Notes: a model not told the origin generated them from the letters alone. Shown: positions 1 to 7,726, counted from the stretch's first letter. The stretch: 33,895 nucleotides of DNA from Thermoleophilia bacterium (GCA_025964555.1 JAOPYQ010000007.1:1-33895), one strand, 5' to 3'. Numbers and translations: made by a program.

Positions 1-174
1 CGCGGCGGGAGCAGGCGCTCCACCAGCGGCGGGCGCAGGCGCGGCCGCCCCGGCAACGGGAGGCTTCGTGGCAGGCGCAGGCGCTGGCGCGCCGGCCCCG
101 GCAGGTCGCCGCTTCTTCTTCGCATGCGGCTTCGCATGCGGAGCTGCGGCCGCTGTCACCGTCCTGGTGATCAT
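1..174 (-). CDS. N-terminal part of a Lys/Ala/Pro-rich protein, cut by the window edge
   Basis: Reading the minus strand from an ATG at 174 gives 58 codons without a stop, running off the left edge. The visible part starts MITRTVTAAAAPHAKPHAKK, then a short basic run (KKKRR), then a low-complexity Ala/Pro/Gly stretch. The PHAKPHAK piece is encoded by a perfect 12-base tandem repeat (118-141). An AGGAC stretch lies about 10 bases upstream of the ATG as a modest ribosome binding site. It is divergent from the gene at 556 with about 380 bases between. There is no clear signal peptide. The composition resembles the disordered basic tail of DNA- or wall-associated proteins, but no domain is visible and I do not assign a function. 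The opposite strand is also open here because of the composition, so the call is only moderately secure. Confidence 0.4.
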   Translation of the reverse strand, partial: MITRTVTAAAAPHAKPHAKKKRRPAGAGAPAPAPATKPPVAGAAAPAPAAGGAPAPAA

Positions 175-555
175 GGCTAGACGTCCTGTCTCTGCCGACC
201 GATACGAGTCGACCCCGAGTCAGGGAGCGATGGCAGCGGGCGGCGTTGCTGTCACGGAGACGACCAGCCACCCCCGCGCCGCCGTTGTCCTGAGCGGCTG
301 CTCCGTCGACTGCGAGGTGCGTCGGAGCGTGCGGGGCGACGGATCGCCTCGTCCACGGCGAATGTTTCCAGTACCGGGCCGTCAGGTCCTTCGATTCGGC
401 CACGACCTGCCCGCAGGGGTCACGCCCGTGGCCGACAGTGGCCACGGCAGCTTCATGCCCGACGCGGAGTGCAACGTCGGACGCACCGGGCCCGATACAC
501 GGATACGGGAGTGCGTTCTGGGGGGATCGCGCACCGTGTTCGGGGGAGCACATCC
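175..555. other. Intergenic region between divergent genes
   Basis: About 380 bases with no convincing gene. A plus-strand reading frame is open across it but has the irregular Arg/Ser/Gly-rich composition of non-coding high-GC DNA and no ribosome binding site. A perfect 8-base inverted repeat with a 6-base spacer lies at 426-447 (arms ccgtggcc and ggccacgg) and could be an operator. Promoters for both flanking genes should be here; I cannot place them confidently. Confidence 0.5.
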
Positions 556-1230
556 ATGACCATGCAGTCCGTCCTGGCGCGCCTGCCCGGGTTCCTGTCG
601 GGACCCGCAGGTACGGCGATCAAGCCGATCGAGCACGTCGCCGCGTCAGCCGCGGCGTATCGGCCAGTACTCGAGGGGCTTGCTGACGGAACCCTCTCGG
701 CAGGACGCGCTGGCGAGCTCTTCCGCGGCGTCGCCAGCGACCTCAGCGTCGATGCGGCGTGGAGCGGCATCGTGAAAGGCCGTCCCGCACTCGAGGAGGC
801 GCTCGGCACCTCCCGCGCCACACGGGTCGTGCATGCGATCCAGGGCGCGTTGTCGGACCTGCAGACACCCATCATCAAGGCCCACGTGGCCGAGCGCTAC
901 GCCGACGAGGCGAAGCTGGTCACCGACGGAAGCCGCGACCACGCCGCGTACATGGCACGCATCGACGCGGACGCGTACGCCAAGGTCGGGGGACCGGCCC
1001 CGCTCCACCTGCAGCAGGCGATGCTCGACGACGTCCTGCCCCAGCTCGAACAGGTCGCCGCGCGAACGGCGACGACGCGACTCGCGGTGGGCGCCATGGG
1101 CGTCACTGCCGCATCGCTCGGTGCATCGGCCCTCATCAGGCGCGACGACGCGCCGGCATCGCCCACGGTTCCGAGGATCCACCCCTTCCCAGCCGCGCCT
1201 GTCAGCGCGCCGTGGCCGACCCCCGGCTGA
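556..1230 (+). CDS. Unknown helical protein with one possible C-terminal membrane segment
   Basis: A 224-residue protein that I do not recognise. The ATG at 556 is preceded by a strong GGGGGAG ribosome binding site, which decides the start over longer in-frame options. Residues 1-160 look mainly alpha-helical and rich in Ala, with charged amphipathic stretches. Residues about 166-184 (LAVGAMGVTAASLGASALI) are uncharged and could cross a membrane, followed by RRDD and a Pro-rich tail. There is no N-terminal signal peptide. If the segment is a real anchor, the bulk of the protein would be cytoplasmic, like a tail-anchored protein. It converges on the thiolase gene, with stop codons 19 bases apart. 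It recalls the other unknown proteins at 12-18 kb in size and Ala-rich helical character, but I see no convincing sequence match to them. Confidence 0.75.
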   Translation: MTMQSVLARLPGFLSGPAGTAIKPIEHVAASAAAYRPVLEGLADGTLSAGRAGELFRGVASDLSVDAAWSGIVKGRPALEEALGTSRATRVVHAIQGALSDLQTPIIKAHVAERYADEAKLVTDGSRDHAAYMARIDADAYAKVGGPAPLHLQQAMLDDVLPQLEQVAARTATTRLAVGAMGVTAASLGASALIRRDDAPASPTVPRIHPFPAAPVSAPWPTPG

Positions 1231-1249
1231 TCGGCCGGAACGTCGTCGA

Positions 1250-2428
1250 TCAGCCCTTCGGAACCTCGACGAGGATCGCATCGCCCTGCCCGCCACCGGA
1301 GCAGATCGCGGCGATGCCGAGCCCGCCACCGATGCGCTGCAGCTCGCGCACGAGCGTTCCGACGATGCGTGCGCCCGACGCCCCGATCGGGTGACCGAGC
1401 GCCACGGCGCCGCCGTTGACGTTGACCTTCGCCTCGTCGATGCCGAGCTCGTCGACCGCGTTGATCGACACGTTCGCGAACGCCTCGTTGAACTCGTAGC
1501 GATCGATGTCGTCCGCGGTGAGTCCCTCGCGCTCGAGCAGCAGCTTCGTCGCCGCGCCCGGCATCTTCGCCAGGTCCTGCGTGCGACCCGCCACGTACGC
1601 GTGTCCGCGCACGAACCCGAGCGGCGTGATGCCCTGCTCGGTCGCCCACGACTCGCTCGCGAGCACGAGCGCCGCTGCACCATCGTTGACGCCCGGCGCA
1701 TTGCCGGCGGTCGTCCCGCCGCCCTCGACGTCGAGCTCCTTGAGCCGGCCGAGCGTCTCGAGCGTCGTGTCGGGTCGCACGCTCTCGTCGCTGTCGACGA
1801 TCGTGTCACCCTTGCGACCGCTGATCGTGATCGGCGCGATCTCCTCCGCGAGGAACGCAGCCTGCGCGACCGCGCGCTCGTGCGAGCGAGCCGCCCACGC
1901 GTCCTGACGCTCGCGGGTGATGCCGAGCTCCTTCGCGACCTCCGCGCCATCGGTGAGCATGCGCACCTTGCGGAACGGGTTCGTGAGCCCGTCGTGCATC
2001 ATCGAATCGAGGAGCGCACCGTCACCCATGCGCAGGCCGCTGCGCACGTGCGTGACATGCGGGGCGTTCGTCATGCTCTCCATGCCGCCGGCGACGATCA
2101 CCTGGTGGTGCCCGGCGCGGATCAGCAGGTCCGCGAGCGACAGCGCGCGCAGCGAGCTGGCACACACCTTGTTGATCGTCTCGGCGGTGACCGTCTCGCC
2201 CAGTCCGGCGTCCATCGCTGCCTGGCGCGCGGTGATCTGCCCCGCACCCGCCTGCAGCACGTGTCCCATGATCACGTGCTCGACCGCATCGCCAGCGACG
2301 CCTGCGCGCTCGAGTGCCGCCTGGATCGCATGTCCACCGAGCTGCGTGGCGCGCAGCGACGCGAGACTGCCGGAGAGCTTGCCGAACGGCGTGCGGGCGT
2401 AGCCGAGGATTGCGGTGCGGTCGGACAT
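1250..2428 (-). CDS. Acetyl-CoA acetyltransferase (thiolase)
   Basis: A 392-residue thiolase, the normal family length. It condenses two acetyl-CoA to acetoacetyl-CoA or runs the reverse cleavage in beta-oxidation, in the cytoplasm. The catalytic residues are all in place: nucleophilic Cys89 in NKVCASSLRAL, His346 in GGAVALGHPIGASGARI, and Cys376 in ICSGGGQGDA. These match the Cys/His/Cys triad of biosynthetic thiolases such as PhaA/AtoB. GGMESM, typical of the family, is also present. An AAAGG stretch lies about 9 bases before the ATG. It stands alone as a transcription unit, with the large palindrome at 2539-2644 just upstream. Sequence alone does not separate the biosynthetic from the degradative role, so no gene symbol is given. 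Confidence 0.95.
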   Translation of the reverse strand: MSDRTAILGYARTPFGKLSGSLASLRATQLGGHAIQAALERAGVAGDAVEHVIMGHVLQAGAGQITARQAAMDAGLGETVTAETINKVCASSLRALSLADLLIRAGHHQVIVAGGMESMTNAPHVTHVRSGLRMGDGALLDSMMHDGLTNPFRKVRMLTDGAEVAKELGITRERQDAWAARSHERAVAQAAFLAEEIAPITISGRKGDTIVDSDESVRPDTTLETLGRLKELDVEGGGTTAGNAPGVNDGAAALVLASESWATEQGITPLGFVRGHAYVAGRTQDLAKMPGAATKLLLEREGLTADDIDRYEFNEAFANVSINAVDELGIDEAKVNVNGGAVALGHPIGASGARIVGTLVRELQRIGGGLGIAAICSGGGQGDAILVEVPKG

Positions 2429-2538
2429 GGAGGCGGCCTTTCAGGAGGGGAAATCTCGCGCTCTCGAGCATACCGCCGCGTGATGCGCTGCGCTGGTCGC
2501 ACGCAGCGACAACGTCACGCGCCCCGTTCCGATTCCGA

Positions 2539-2644
2539 CGTGCGTGACACCAGTTGCCGCCATGGCGTCCGACGTTACGCACGTCACGAAGATCCTGGAG
2601 GTGCGTAACCTGAGGTGCCGTGGCGGCGACTGGTGTCACGCACG
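2539..2644. repeat. Nested long inverted repeat built from four copies of GTGCGTRAC
   Basis: Outer arms 2539-2566 and 2617-2644 are 28 bases long and match at 26 positions. Inside them, inner arms 2574-2582 (gttacgcac) and 2601-2609 (gtgcgtaac) are perfect 9-base complements. The two levels are separated by exactly 7 bases on each side, and the central loop is 18 bases. The 9-mer GTGCGTRAC occurs four times with alternating orientation, at 2540-2548, 2574-2582, 2601-2609 and 2635-2643. The element lies in the 281-base gap between the thiolase start and the kynureninase stop, both on the minus strand. There is no T tract on either side, so a simple intrinsic terminator is unlikely. It could be a multi-site operator for the thiolase gene, a cruciform, or a dispersed palindromic repeat. 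Confidence 0.9.
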
Positions 2645-2709
2645 TGCGAGGCGGGCGCTCGGGCAGTCGGCGGGCGGCCGGCCGGCACGTCGGCGCCCGC
2701 GACGACCGC

Positions 2710-3897
2710 TCAGTAGGCGGCGCTGGCCACCGAACGATCGAACGAGCCCGTCGTGACGATCTGGCTGATCTCGCCGACCACCTTCTCGAGCTCCTCGTCG
2801 TGGGTGTAGAAGTGGGGCGACACGCGGATCCCGGCGCCGGGACGGTAGTCCACGAGCACGTCGCGGCGCGCGAGCTCCGCGACGACCGCGGCACCCTCGG
2901 GCACGTCGATGGTGACCGTGCCACCGCGCCGACTCGCATCACGCGGACTGGTGACCGCAAGACCTGCGGCATCCGCCAGCTCGATGAGCCTGGTCGTCAT
3001 CCTCGCGCTGTTCGCGCGGATCCGATCGATGCCGATCTCGTTGATGATGCGATAGCCCGATCGCGCCGCGTACAGGGCGGGGATGCTGGGCGAGCCGTGC
3101 AGGAAGCGTGCGATGCCGTCGGCGTAGGCCAGCTCGGCGTCGAACGCGAACGGCGCCTCGTGCGCCATCCAGCCGGTGACCTGCGGTTCGAGCACGTCGT
3201 GCAGGCGCGGCGCGACGTACAGGTAGCCGGCGCCCGGGCCGCCGCACAGCCACTTGACGGAGCCGCCGCAGATGAAGTCCACGTCCCAGCCCGTCGCGTC
3301 GATCGGCACGGTGCCCGCCGACTGGTACGTGTCGAGCATCACGAGCGCACCGACCTCGTGGGCGCGGTCGATGACCGCCTTGGCGTCCTGCAGGTACGCG
3401 CTCTTGAACAGCACGTGCGAGATCGGTACGAGCAGCGTGCGCTCGTCGATCGCCTCGAGCATGAGCTCGGTCGGCACGGTCATGCCGTCAGGCGACGCGA
3501 CGCGGTGTACCTCGAACTCGCCGCGGCGCGCGTGCGCCTCGTGCACGTACATGACGCTCGGGAACTCGAGGTCGCTGTAGACGATGCGATTGCGCTCCGC
3601 GGTCGGCTCCAGGCACGACAGCACGAGCGACTGCACGACGCTCACGTTCTGGTGCATCGCCACGGTGCGCGGCGCCGCGCCCAGGATCGGTGCGAGCTCG
3701 TCACCAATCGCGAGCGGCATGTCCCACCAGCCCTCCGCCCAGGACCGGATGCCGCGCGTCTGCCACGTCGTTGCGTACTCCTCGAGCGCGGCGTGCACGT
3801 CGGCCGGCATCGCGCCGAGGCTGTGCGACACCAGGTACGTCGACTGCTCGAGGATCGGGAACCGATCGCGGTAGGTCGTCAGGTCGTCGTGGCTCAC
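2710..3897 (-). CDS. kynU: Kynureninase-type PLP enzyme
   Basis: A 395-residue fold-type I PLP enzyme resembling kynureninase, which cleaves kynurenine to anthranilate and alanine (or the 3-hydroxy forms). Family features are the N-terminal LVSHSLGAMP stretch, the PLP aspartate in ALVMLDTYQSAG (Asp189), and the probable Schiff-base Lys215 in GGSVKWLCGGPGAGYLYV. The frame is open further upstream, but a GTG at 3897 has a GGGAGG ribosome binding site 6 bases before it, and longer versions would run into the divergent dioxygenase gene. It sits back-to-back with tryptophan 2,3-dioxygenase with a 64-base gap, which supports a role in tryptophan breakdown. The kynurenine formamidase needed between the two enzymes is not in the window. 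Some class V aminotransferases look similar, so the substrate rests partly on context. Confidence 0.85.
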   Translation of the reverse strand: MSHDDLTTYRDRFPILEQSTYLVSHSLGAMPADVHAALEEYATTWQTRGIRSWAEGWWDMPLAIGDELAPILGAAPRTVAMHQNVSVVQSLVLSCLEPTAERNRIVYSDLEFPSVMYVHEAHARRGEFEVHRVASPDGMTVPTELMLEAIDERTLLVPISHVLFKSAYLQDAKAVIDRAHEVGALVMLDTYQSAGTVPIDATGWDVDFICGGSVKWLCGGPGAGYLYVAPRLHDVLEPQVTGWMAHEAPFAFDAELAYADGIARFLHGSPSIPALYAARSGYRIINEIGIDRIRANSARMTTRLIELADAAGLAVTSPRDASRRGGTVTIDVPEGAAVVAELARRDVLVDYRPGAGIRVSPHFYTHDEELEKVVGEISQIVTTGSFDRSVASAAY

Positions 3898-3961
3898 GAG
3901 GCGCCTCCCGCGCGCGAGGTAACTGGAACGCGAGTATCGCAGGCGGCGTAGCATTGCCTGC
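3898..3961. promoter_or_regulatory. Divergent promoter region, kynureninase / tryptophan dioxygenase
   Basis: A 64-base gap between two divergent starts. On the kynureninase side a clear GGGAGG ribosome binding site is present. On the dioxygenase side there is no good ribosome binding site, but TAGCAT at 3949-3954 fits the actinobacterial -10 pattern TANNNT and ends 7 bases before the GTG at 3962. That spacing would place transcription start at or next to the start codon, that is, a leaderless mRNA. No good -35 is seen. The promoter call is inference. Confidence 0.4.
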
Positions 3962-4846
3962 GTGAGCGCCCCCCACTTCCCCCACCGCGAATTCGAGTCG
4001 TCCATCCACACGGACGACCTCAAGCATCGCGAGACGTATCCGGACTACCTGCGACTGGACCTGCTGCTCAAGGCGCAGGAGCCGCGCTCGAATCCACCGC
4101 ACCACGACGAGATGCTGTTCATCATCCAGCACCAGACGTCGGAGCTGTGGATGAAGCTCATGATCCACGAGCTGCAGGAGGTCATCTCCTGGATTCGCCG
4201 CGACAACCTCAACCCGTCGTTCAAGATCTTCGCGCGAGTCGCGGCGATCCAGACGATGCTGTTCGAGCAGTGGGGCGTGCTCGAGACGCTCACCCCGAGC
4301 GAGTACGTGCAGTTCCGCAGCGCGCTCGGCACCGCCAGCGGCATCCAGTCCGCGCAGTACCGCGCGCTCGAGTTCCTGCTCGGCAACAAGGACGCGAAGA
4401 TGCTCGGGCCGCACAAGCACGACCCGGAGCTGCATGCCTGGCTCGAGGGGATGCTGCACGCGCCGTCGGTCTACGACGAGTTCCTGCGCTACCTCGCGCG
4501 TCGCGGCGCGCCGATCCCCACCGAGTGCCTGGATCGCGACTTCACGCAGCCATACGATGCCGTGCCGGCGCTGATCGACGTGTTCAGGACGATCTACGAG
4601 GACACCGAGACGTACTGGGACGAGTACGAGATGTGCGAGAAGCTCATCGACGTCGAGGAGCGGTTCCGGCTCTGGCGCTTCCGGCACGTGATGACCGTGC
4701 AGCGCATCATCGGCTTCAAGCGTGGCACCGGCGGTAGCTCCGGCGTTGGCTTCCTCTGGAAGGCGCTCGACACCACCTTCTTCCCGGAGCTGTGGGACGT
4801 TCGCACGCACCTGCGCGAGCCTGAGCAGGTTCCAGCCCCCACGTGA
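3962..4846 (+). CDS. kynA: Tryptophan 2,3-dioxygenase
   Basis: A 294-residue heme dioxygenase that opens the indole ring of L-tryptophan with O2 to give N-formylkynurenine, the first step of the kynurenine pathway; normally a cytoplasmic tetramer. Diagnostic motifs are [16 protein letters not shown] near residues 52-67, with the distal-pocket His57, and [20 protein letters not shown] near the C-terminus, with the axial heme ligand His242. The GTGGSSG loop characteristic of the family follows. The start is a GTG at 3962 with no recognisable ribosome binding site, consistent with a leaderless transcript. It is divergent from kynureninase, and a MarR regulator lies downstream on the same strand. 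Confidence 0.97.
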   Translation: MSAPHFPHREFESSIHTDDLKHRETYPDYLRLDLLLKAQEPRSNPPHHDEMLFIIQHQTSELWMKLMIHELQEVISWIRRDNLNPSFKIFARVAAIQTMLFEQWGVLETLTPSEYVQFRSALGTASGIQSAQYRALEFLLGNKDAKMLGPHKHDPELHAWLEGMLHAPSVYDEFLRYLARRGAPIPTECLDRDFTQPYDAVPALIDVFRTIYEDTETYWDEYEMCEKLIDVEERFRLWRFRHVMTVQRIIGFKRGTGGSSGVGFLWKALDTTFFPELWDVRTHLREPEQVPAPT

Positions 4847-4946
4847 TGCGAGGGGTTGCGCGCGTCCGCCCTCCGCGGCATGATGCGCCTTGTGTATCGT
4901 GCGATCGTGGAATGATCGCTCCGTTTTCCGGACCTGAATCGACGCC

Positions 4947-5039
4947 GTGCGAACCCGAATCCTTGCATCCGTCCTGCTTGCCGCACTCGTGCTCGGCGCA
5001 GTGGCGACGATCGTCCTGGCGACGACCCCCGCTCGATAG
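4947..5039 (+). CDS. Possible 30-residue single-span membrane peptide
   Basis: A GTG at 4947 opens 30 codons ending with TAG at 5037-5039. The product has a basic start (MRTRI), about 22 uncharged hydrophobic residues (ILASVLLAALVLGAVATIVL) and a short TTPAR end. This is the layout of a small membrane protein or an orphan signal peptide. It fills the otherwise empty 292-base gap between tryptophan dioxygenase and the MarR gene. No good ribosome binding site precedes it (only ccgga), and hydrophobic frames arise easily in GC-rich DNA, so this is tentative. Confidence 0.3.
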   Translation: MRTRILASVLLAALVLGAVATIVLATTPAR

Positions 5040-5138
5040 GGCTCCAGTCGCACTTGCGACCTGCCGATCCACACGTCACCATGTGAGTCGAGCGCACGAT
5101 GGTTGCGCACGCACATATTTCCCGGGGGACGAGTCGAG

Positions 5139-5633
5139 ATGACCACAAGCGAGCAGGGATGGGTGGTCGGCACCGTGCTCGACGCATGGCAGCGACTGCT
5201 GCGCGCCAATTGCGTGCTCATGCGGACCCTCGACCACGAACTGCAGACCGAGCACGGCATGACGATCAGCGACTACGACGTGCTCGTGTCGCTGCGCGAG
5301 GCGGACGACCACTCGCTGCGCATGAGCGACCTGTCGCGCCGAACGCTGCTGACCCGCTCCGGCATGACGCGCCTCGTGCAGGGACTCGAGCGCGACGGGC
5401 TCGTCGAACGGCGCCCGTGCGTGTCCGATGCCCGCGTCTCCTTCGCGGTCCTCACGCCCGGCGGCGTGGATCGCCTCGACGCTGCGCGCCGCACGCACCA
5501 TGCTGGCATCCAGCGCATGTTCGCCGAACACTTCAGCGAGGACGAGGCCGCGACGCTCGTCGAGCTGCTCGGTCGCATCCCCGGCGTGGCCGACGGCTCC
5601 GAGACGTCGTGCTGCGGCGGCGGCGAGCTCTGA
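5139..5633 (+). CDS. MarR-family transcriptional regulator
   Basis: A 164-residue winged-helix repressor-type protein acting as a dimer on DNA. The MarR layout is clear: an N-terminal dimerisation helix, ISDYDVLVSLREADDHSLRM, the recognition region LLTRSGMTRLVQGLERDGLV, and a wing ending in FAVLTPGG. The ATG at 5139 follows a GGGGGA ribosome binding site. Cys94 sits at the base of the wing and the C-terminus carries a vicinal pair in SETSCCGGGEL. Cysteines in these places act as redox sensors in some MarR/OhrR proteins, but that role here is only a possibility. It lies downstream of tryptophan dioxygenase on the same strand and could control the kynurenine genes, though no operator was identified. 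Confidence 0.92.
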   Translation: MTTSEQGWVVGTVLDAWQRLLRANCVLMRTLDHELQTEHGMTISDYDVLVSLREADDHSLRMSDLSRRTLLTRSGMTRLVQGLERDGLVERRPCVSDARVSFAVLTPGGVDRLDAARRTHHAGIQRMFAEHFSEDEAATLVELLGRIPGVADGSETSCCGGGEL

Positions 5634-5685
5634 CGCGGAAGCTCCGCGAGCGCGACGCACGAAGACGCGACGCGACCGAAGAAGC

Positions 5686-5722
5686 CGCGGGGCGCGGCAG
5701 CCATCGGCCACCACGCCCCGCG
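5686..5722. terminator. Possible bidirectional hairpin between MarR and cyclophilin genes
   Basis: A perfect 9-base inverted repeat (cgcggggcg / cgccccgcg) with a 19-base loop lies between two convergent genes. It has no T tract on either side. The location favours a terminator, but the long loop makes it weak. Confidence 0.35.
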
Positions 5723-5743
5723 TGAACTCGCTCGCCAGTGCGA

Positions 5744-6229
5744 CTAGGCGCTGGCGGTCTCCTTGATGGAGAGCTTCTCGATGAGCGCGCCATCGACCGG
5801 TCGGTCCATGCCGTCGGTCTGCAGGTTCTCGAGCTTGTCGACGATGTCCATGCCGTCGATGACGTTGCCGAACACCGTGTGCTTGCCGTCGAGCCAGGAG
5901 GCCGCGTCAGCGGTCACGATGAAGAACTGCGAGCCGTTCGTGTTCGGACCGGCGTTGGCCATCGCCAGCGCGCCGCGCACGATCTTGTGCTCGTTGAACT
6001 CGTCCTCGAAGGGGTAGCCCTCGTAGCCCTTGTCCTCCGGGCCGCCGGTGCCGGTGCCCTTGGGGCAGCCGCCCTGGATCATGAAGTCCTTGATGATGCG
6101 GTGGAACGTGAGGCCGTCGTAGTAGCCGTCGTTCGCCAGCTTCACGAAGCTCTCGACCGTCTTCGGAGCGGCGTCGGGAAACAGCTCGAACGTGATGTCG
6201 CCCTCGCTGGTGGACATGAGTGCCTGCAT
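5744..6229 (-). CDS. Cyclophilin-type peptidyl-prolyl cis-trans isomerase
   Basis: A 161-residue cytoplasmic cyclophilin that speeds proline isomerisation during protein folding. Family motifs appear in order: YYDGLTFHRIIKDFMIQGG, with the catalytic-site arginine in FHRII, then MANAGPNTNGSQFFIV, then WLDGKHTVFG. There is no signal peptide, so this is the cytoplasmic form. The ATG at 6229 has GAGGGGAT about 5 bases upstream; a second ATG 4 codons later is possible. It is on the same strand as the downstream-oriented phospholipase D-like gene but separated by 186 bases, and is probably its own unit. It converges on the MarR gene. Confidence 0.95.
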   Translation of the reverse strand: MQALMSTSEGDITFELFPDAAPKTVESFVKLANDGYYDGLTFHRIIKDFMIQGGCPKGTGTGGPEDKGYEGYPFEDEFNEHKIVRGALAMANAGPNTNGSQFFIVTADAASWLDGKHTVFGNVIDGMDIVDKLENLQTDGMDRPVDGALIEKLSIKETASA

Positions 6230-6415
6230 GGTGGATCCCCTCGGTAGCAGTGGTCTGCCGGGGATATTACCGTTCATGCGCGGCCACCGGCCGGTCGCGT
6301 GCGGCCATGGCCTCGATTCGGGCCCTTCCCTGCACGCGCGTGCGCGAACATGCACCGATCCTCATCACTCCGCGCAACTCGTGCGCGACGCCGCGACGCT
6401 GCTCGCGCCGCGCGG

Positions 6416-7726
6416 CTAGAACCAGAGGTTGAACAGGCGGCGCACGAAGCCGATCGCCTGGAGCCCGACGCCGTCGACGTCGTCGACTGACATCCTGCGC
6501 TCGGGCGAGAAGTCAGCCTCGAGCATCTGCACCGCCTTGGCTGCCACGCCCGCGTCGCGCACCGATGCGCTCAGCTCCATGTAGTGCGACAGCGAGCCGC
6601 GTGACAGGTTCGTCGACCCGATCGTGAACGTGTCGTCGGCGAGCCACGCCTTCGCATGCATCATGCGCTCGTAGCCGTACACCTCCACGCCGCCCTCGAT
6701 GAGCTCGGCGTAGTAGGACTGGCTCAGCTTCGCGAACAGCGGGTTCTGCTTGACGTCCATGCCCGGCACGAGCACGCGGACGTCCATCTTCGGGTTGCGC
6801 CGCTTCGCCTCGAGCAGCGTCTTCACGACGTCCTCGTCGCCGATGTAGGGGGTCATCACCCACAGGCGCTCCGTCGCGGCGTTCGCGGCGGCGTAGAAAT
6901 CGTCGGTCGCATCGCTGCGGATGCCCGGGTGGTTGGCGACGGTCCGCACCTCGGCAGCGCCCGCTCGCGCGGGGTCGTCGACGGTCTGCCACATCGTGCG
7001 CAGCGTCTCGGGCGAGAACTCGGCGCCCATCTCCGTCGCGCGGGCGACGTACTCGGCGCCGAGCTGCGCGGCTGCCGGTCCCTCGACGCGCAGCATGAGG
7101 TCGTGCCACGTGTCGTACTTGCCGGATGCGCTGCCGGCGAGGCCCATGCCGCCCTCGTAGGCGATCGCGTTGTTGATGACGAGGAACTTGCGGTGGTCCA
7201 GGTGCTGCTTGAGCGGGTTGGACAGCCGCTCGATGCCGAACAGCCCGCGACCCTCGGTGGGGTTGTTGACGAGCACCTGCACGCCCGCGGCTTCCAGGTC
7301 GTCGAACATCTTCTGGACTGCGGCCTTGTCGGAGCGCCACATCTCCGAGTCCGTGCCGAAGCTGCCGTGCTTGTCGGTCGAGACGATCACGTGCGAACCG
7401 TTGCGCGCGTGCGTCTTGAGGATCTCCGCGACCTCGAGGCCGGGACCGGTCGGCTCCCAGTTGTACTGGTGCATCATGATGGTCGACCCGAACGGCGCGG
7501 CGCGCAGGTCGGCGAGCTGGCGCGGCAGCCACTCGGCGGTCTCCACGAGCAGCTCCGCCGCATTGCCTTCCGACACGGGGTGCGAGCCGAGTGCCTCGCG
7601 CCCGAGCAGTCCGAGGCTCGCTGGCGTCGGCTCGTCGGCGCGTGCCGGCAGGGCCGCGCGCGGCGGCGTGACTGCGGCCGCGACCGAAGGCATGCTCACG
7701 TGTGGGGTGATCGCTGCAGCGCCCAT
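6416..7726 (-). CDS. Phospholipase D / cardiolipin synthase-like protein
   Basis: A 436-residue protein with two HKD half-sites of the phospholipase D superfamily: His178/Lys180 in HLDHRKFLVINN, and His357/Lys359 in MMHAKAWLADDTFTIGSTN. The family forms a phospho-histidine intermediate and either hydrolyses phospholipids or transfers phosphatidyl groups, as in cardiolipin synthesis. Unlike typical bacterial cardiolipin synthases it has no N-terminal membrane spans. It begins instead with an Ala/Pro-rich linker of about 45 residues, without a normal signal peptide. The ATG at 7726 follows GGTGGAGACGGG. The glycerophosphodiester phosphodiesterase gene lies 87 bases upstream on the same strand, so the pair may act in lipid turnover. 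Substrate is unknown. Confidence 0.88.
   Translation of the reverse strand: MGAAAITPHVSMPSVAAAVTPPRAALPARADEPTPASLGLLGREALGSHPVSEGNAAELLVETAEWLPRQLADLRAAPFGSTIMMHQYNWEPTGPGLEVAEILKTHARNGSHVIVSTDKHGSFGTDSEMWRSDKAAVQKMFDDLEAAGVQVLVNNPTEGRGLFGIERLSNPLKQHLDHRKFLVINNAIAYEGGMGLAGSASGKYDTWHDLMLRVEGPAAAQLGAEYVARATEMGAEFSPETLRTMWQTVDDPARAGAAEVRTVANHPGIRSDATDDFYAAANAATERLWVMTPYIGDEDVVKTLLEAKRRNPKMDVRVLVPGMDVKQNPLFAKLSQSYYAELIEGGVEVYGYERMMHAKAWLADDTFTIGSTNLSRGSLSHYMELSASVRDAGVAAKAVQMLEADFSPERRMSVDDVDGVGLQAIGFVRRLFNLWF

Noticed and set aside
68..559. 163-codon open frame on the plus strand at the left end
   Set aside because: Ends inside the start of the well-supported gene at 556, lacks a ribosome binding site and has irregular composition. 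The minus-strand reading of 1-174 is more protein-like.
833..2608. 591-codon open frame on the plus strand over the thiolase gene
   Set aside because: It is antisense to a thiolase with intact catalytic residues and has the Arg/Asp/Ala/His composition typical of shadow frames in GC-rich DNA.
2539..2644. Intrinsic terminator or CRISPR-like repeat as an explanation of the palindrome
   Set aside because: No T tract follows either arm, the stem is far longer than a terminator, and there is only one unit without spacers.
2620..3951. 443-codon open frame on the plus strand
   Set aside because: Antisense to kynureninase and without a recognisable domain or ribosome binding site.
3898..4023. 42-codon N-terminal extension of kynureninase
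   Set aside because: It would overlap the divergent dioxygenase gene, has non-family sequence, and the GTG at 3897 has a strong ribosome binding site.
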